NCBI GenBank assembly: GCA_030683705.1 | Contig: JAUXPP010000090.1 | Location: forward strand, 1-64,000 | Reading direction: 5' to 3' | DNA: 64,000 bases | Source: Polaromonas sp. | Lineage (GTDB): Bacteria > Pseudomonadota > Gammaproteobacteria > Burkholderiales > Burkholderiaceae_C | In this document: in pieces, positions 61,426 through 64,000 of the stretch | How positions within the stretch are numbered: position 1 is the first letter of the stretch | Layout: every line of letters begins with the position of its first letter | The notes under the pieces: generated by a model | What the model was told of the DNA's origin: nothing | Databases searched by the model: none | Seen by the model: the letters and a program-made list of their open reading frames with translations, nothing else | Position numbers and translations under genes: made by a program

Positions 61426-62210
61426 ACATGCCGGGACGCGCCCTGCTGCTCGCGCTGGCGGTTCTGGTGAGCGCAGCCGGGGCTTGGGCGCAAACCCCGG
61501 CCGGCGCTGATCCGCGCCGCTCAGGCTTTGAGTTCATGGGCCGCTCGACCCAGACCATGCAGAAGGACGACACCCTCAATCCCGCGATGTTGTGGGTCAA
61601 GGAAGGGGAAAGCCTGTGGAGCCAACCCGCCAGCCAGGGCGGCAAGGCCTGCGTGACCTGCCATGCGGCAGCGGCAAGCAGCATGCGCGGTGTCGCGGCG
61701 CGTTACCCGGCCTTCGACGAGCGGCTGTCGCGCCCCCTGACGCTGGGACAACGCATCAACCAGTGCCGCCAGCACCACCAGCAGGCAACGCCGTTTCGCG
61801 CCGAAAGCCAGGAACTGCTCAGCCTGGAGGCATATGTCGCCCTGCAGTCGCGCGGCCTGCCGCTGGCGCCGCCGGCCGATGAACGGCTCGCGCCTTTCCG
61901 GCAACGCGGTGAGCAGCGCTTCATGCAGCGCCTGGGCCAGCTCAACCTGTCGTGTGCGCAATGCCACGACAACCATGCCGGCGGCCGTCTCGGCAGCAGC
62001 CTGATCCCGCAGGCCCACCCACCCGGCTACCCGGTCTACCGCCTGGAGTGGCAGGCACTCGGTTCGCTGCAGCGGCGCTTGCGCGGCTGCATGAGCGGGG
62101 TGCGCGCCGAACCCTTTGCCTACGACGCGCAGGAACTGGTGGAGCTGGAGCTGTATCTGGCGGCGCGCGCCAGGGGCATGCCCCTTGAAGCGCCGGGGGT
62201 CCGACCCTGA
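61422..62210 (+). CDS. soxA: SoxA, dihaem form (second cluster)
   Basis: 262 residues with a signal peptide (cleavage near GAWAQ). Two haem motifs CVTCH (77-81) and CAQCH (178-182), with ligand cysteine candidates Cys115 (INQCRQHH) and Cys223 (RLRGCMSG). This is the dihaem SoxA type, differing from the monohaem SoxA of the first cluster. Last gene of the second cluster; a dispersed repeat follows. Confidence 0.92.
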   Translation: MNMPGRALLLALAVLVSAAGAWAQTPAGADPRRSGFEFMGRSTQTMQKDDTLNPAMLWVKEGESLWSQPASQGGKACVTCHAAAASSMRGVAARYPAFDERLSRPLTLGQRINQCRQHHQQATPFRAESQELLSLEAYVALQSRGLPLAPPADERLAPFRQRGEQRFMQRLGQLNLSCAQCHDNHAGGRLGSSLIPQAHPPGYPVYRLEWQALGSLQRRLRGCMSGVRAEPFAYDAQELVELELYLAARARGMPLEAPGVRP

Positions 62211-62230
62211 GCGCATCGGCCGCCTGAGGC

Positions 62231-62286
62231 GCTATCAATTCAATAGCTTCCCACGCTTGTCAGAAAAGGGTTTCAGGTCGTTTTTA
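62231..62286. repeat. Dispersed repeat after the second sox operon
   Basis: CTATCAATTCAATAGCTTCC...AAAAGGGTTTCAGGTCGTTTTT, between two convergent genes. Confidence 0.65.
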
Positions 62287-62312
62287 TGGTGAACTGATGG
62301 CGGGCCCCGGCC

Positions 62313-64000
62313 CTATCCGCCGGCGTTGCGCGCCTGGGTCCAGTAGGCCTCGGTGCGCGCGACCACCAGGTCCTTGTCGCTGGAACGCCCCTCGTCCTTG
62401 CGCCCGCCCTTGAGGTGATCCATGTAACGGCCAAGCGGTCCATTGACAAAGGGATGCATGGAATCCGGCACGCCTTCATTGATGTTGTAGAACTTCAGGT
62501 CTGCAGCCTTGCGGTGCGCAGCCACCATCGAATCAAAGGCATGGCAGTCGGTCCATCGCGCCAGGGTGAAAATCTTGTCGTGGGTGTAATAGTCCGTATG
62601 GTCCAGGATGAACTGGCGCACCACAGGATTCCTCAGGTTGTAGAGCACGAAGCTGCATTCCGAGTAGATGTTCTTGCGCGGCATGAAGCCGATGTCCGCA
62701 TCTTCGGGCATCAGCGTCGCAAGAAACTCCATCGGCATGTCCTGGAAGCAGACGATATCCGCATCGATGTTCACCAGGATGTCGGCATCGCTGCGCAAGG
62801 CCGCTTCGCGCAGCGCAAAAATCCGGTGGCTCCAGCGGACCGAGTCGAGCATGTACTGGTAGGTCTCGCCGAAATGCCCGCGCGCGCCGGGGTTGGCGGC
62901 GTGCCGCTGCTTGAATTCGACCAGGTCGCGTGCGTCCTCATGCAGGTCGCGCACGATCACCCGGTCACAGCCCTCGGGTTGGCACCCCTCGGCAAAAATC
63001 CACAGCTTGGTTTCCTTCGGCCAGTGGCGCCGGAAGGACTCGATGAACTCCTTGCCAAAGCGCTCATAACCTTCCGCATGGAAAGTCGCGGCAGCATGCA
63101 CAACCGGCATTTTGCGGGGAACCGGAATGCCGGAAGTGTTGCTGGCAACCGGCCGGGTCTCGACCGGAGCAGACTGGGCCAGCGTGAACACCTGCGGTCC
63201 GTCCGCCGGCGGCAGGTCGCAATCGGCGACGATGTCCTCGACGTTCTCCTCGGTGACGTCGACAAACACCAGGTCCGGCCGCGCCAGCAACTCGCGCTCG
63301 AGTTCTTCCCCTGGCACGCGAAACTTGTTGACGAAAATCTTCGTGTAAGCGAACTCCGGACCGGTGACATCGTCCAGGAAGCCCGGCGTGAACCGTTCCG
63401 GCAGGCAGAAAAAGACGTTCACCCCCGCCGTGTCCACGCCGCAGAATTTGTAGCCGTACTGGGCGAACAGGTGTTTCCATGCACCGACGGCAACGCCGAA
63501 GTAAAGGCCGCGCTGCGGATCCAGCCGCCTGCGCGAGAAGTCTTCCTCGTACATCACCGTCAGCGGCCCCTTGCCGAGGAAGGCGTTGTATTCGCAGCAC
63601 ACGACCGAGGGGCGAAAACCCAGCTGCAACATCCGGTAGGCCACGTAGTAGTCCACGCTGTCGATGTCGAGCGAAAAGAAATCCGGCGTCTTGTCGCCGT
63701 ATTCGTCAACAATCCACTGGCAGTTGTCCCAGCCGACCTTCATGCGCGCCAGGGTCAGGCGCTGCGCAAACGGCTTGTGCGTGATGCGGGCGATGTAGCG
63801 CTTGATGTTGTCCGGGTCGACGTCGACGCCGAGCCCGGTCCAGCCGAGCTTGAGCAGATAAAGGCTGTTGTTCTCGCCGCCGTCTGCGGTGCCGATCTCG
63901 ATAAAACGCTTGCGGTTTTCTTTCAGTCCACTGGTCAGGAAAGCAATGATGCCGTCCTCGCCGTTCTGGCTGAAAATGCTGTATTCATGGTCGTTGATGT
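62313..64000 (-). CDS. FkbM-like methyltransferase joined to a glycosyltransferase-like domain (5' end outside the window)
   Basis: The open frame runs off the right edge; 562 codons are visible. The upstream visible part reads IFSQNGEDGIIAFL, RFIEIGTADGGENNSLYLL and WTGLGVDVDPDNIKRY, a methyltransferase of the FkbM-like type (QNGEDG motif, EIGxxDG SAM site, acidic VD). The C-terminal ~250 residues contain ILVNIDADIVCFQDMPMEFL, a DxD-like metal site (NIDADI), as in GT-A glycosyltransferases. Such bifunctional proteins occur in surface-polysaccharide loci. ATG at 63743 (MKVGWDNCQW) is internal, not the start. Confidence 0.75.
   Translation of the reverse strand, partial: INDHEYSIFSQNGEDGIIAFLTSGLKENRKRFIEIGTADGGENNSLYLLKLGWTGLGVDVDPDNIKRYIARITHKPFAQRLTLARMKVGWDNCQWIVDEYGDKTPDFFSLDIDSVDYYVAYRMLQLGFRPSVVCCEYNAFLGKGPLTVMYEEDFSRRRLDPQRGLYFGVAVGAWKHLFAQYGYKFCGVDTAGVNVFFCLPERFTPGFLDDVTGPEFAYTKIFVNKFRVPGEELERELLARPDLVFVDVTEENVEDIVADCDLPPADGPQVFTLAQSAPVETRPVASNTSGIPVPRKMPVVHAAATFHAEGYERFGKEFIESFRRHWPKETKLWIFAEGCQPEGCDRVIVRDLHEDARDLVEFKQRHAANPGARGHFGETYQYMLDSVRWSHRIFALREAALRSDADILVNIDADIVCFQDMPMEFLATLMPEDADIGFMPRKNIYSECSFVLYNLRNPVVRQFILDHTDYYTHDKIFTLARWTDCHAFDSMVAAHRKAADLKFYNINEGVPDSMHPFVNGPLGRYMDHLKGGRKDEGRSSDKDLVVARTEAYWTQARNAGG

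Overview
The window is high-GC bacterial DNA that reads as a chromosome segment of a Burkholderiales bacterium, most likely a Comamonadaceae member (Polaromonas/Rhodoferax/Variovorax-like). That assignment is an inference from the protein families (odh genes, Bug-type binding proteins, propionyl-CoA synthetase, Lrp, YbfB/YjiJ-type MFS) and from a dispersed ~50 bp element built around TTTGATAGCTG. No rRNA, tRNA or CRISPR array was recognised.

Layout. 1-3868: end of the 2-oxoglutarate dehydrogenase operon (sucA, then partial odhB, minus strand). 4104-11196: a complete sox operon on the minus strand, soxR-C-D-Y-Z-A-X-B, for periplasmic thiosulfate/sulfur oxidation. 11466-14209: a Slam-like outer-membrane protein followed by a FecR-domain protein with a beta-rich C-terminus, a candidate type XI secretion pair. 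14228-17364: two divergent glycosyltransferase genes. 17446-20368: acuI-prpE (acryloyl-CoA to propionyl-CoA chemistry). 20459-21730: small conserved genes.

21935-27705 is a chromosomal integron. From right to left it holds a decayed integrase gene (intI, two frameshifts and a deletion that removed the catalytic core), an attI-like site with two GTTAAAC direct repeats, and about eleven gene cassettes read on the minus strand, separated by ten recognisable attC sites. Cassette products are small membrane proteins, lipoproteins, secreted proteins and unknowns. The cassettes are visibly less GC-rich than their surroundings.

27811-48312 is a mosaic of housekeeping and accessory genes: isochorismatase-like hydrolase, peroxiredoxin-glutaredoxin hybrid, DMT and MFS transporters, Lrp regulator, short Hsp70, Bug proteins, serA, an Mla-type lipid transport set without a local ATPase, a receiver-only response regulator, a methyltransferase, psd and a PQQ sugar dehydrogenase. 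48550-56833: NlpC/P60 peptidase, a Bug protein and a two-partner secretion locus (tpsB then a 1,595-residue TpsA). 57430-62210: a second sulfur-oxidation operon in which a 2Fe-2S protein and a xanthine-oxidase-family molybdoenzyme are translationally coupled to soxX-Y-Z-A, without soxB or soxCD. The window ends inside a gene combining FkbM-like methyltransferase and glycosyltransferase-like parts.

How the genes fit together: the two sox clusters may share the single SoxB encoded at 4104-5819. Two separate outer-membrane export routes (Slam-like and TpsB/TpsA) suggest a surface-active, environmentally flexible heterotroph that can also use reduced sulfur. The dispersed repeat lies mostly between genes, but in odhB and soxD it has become part of the coding sequence for interdomain linkers.
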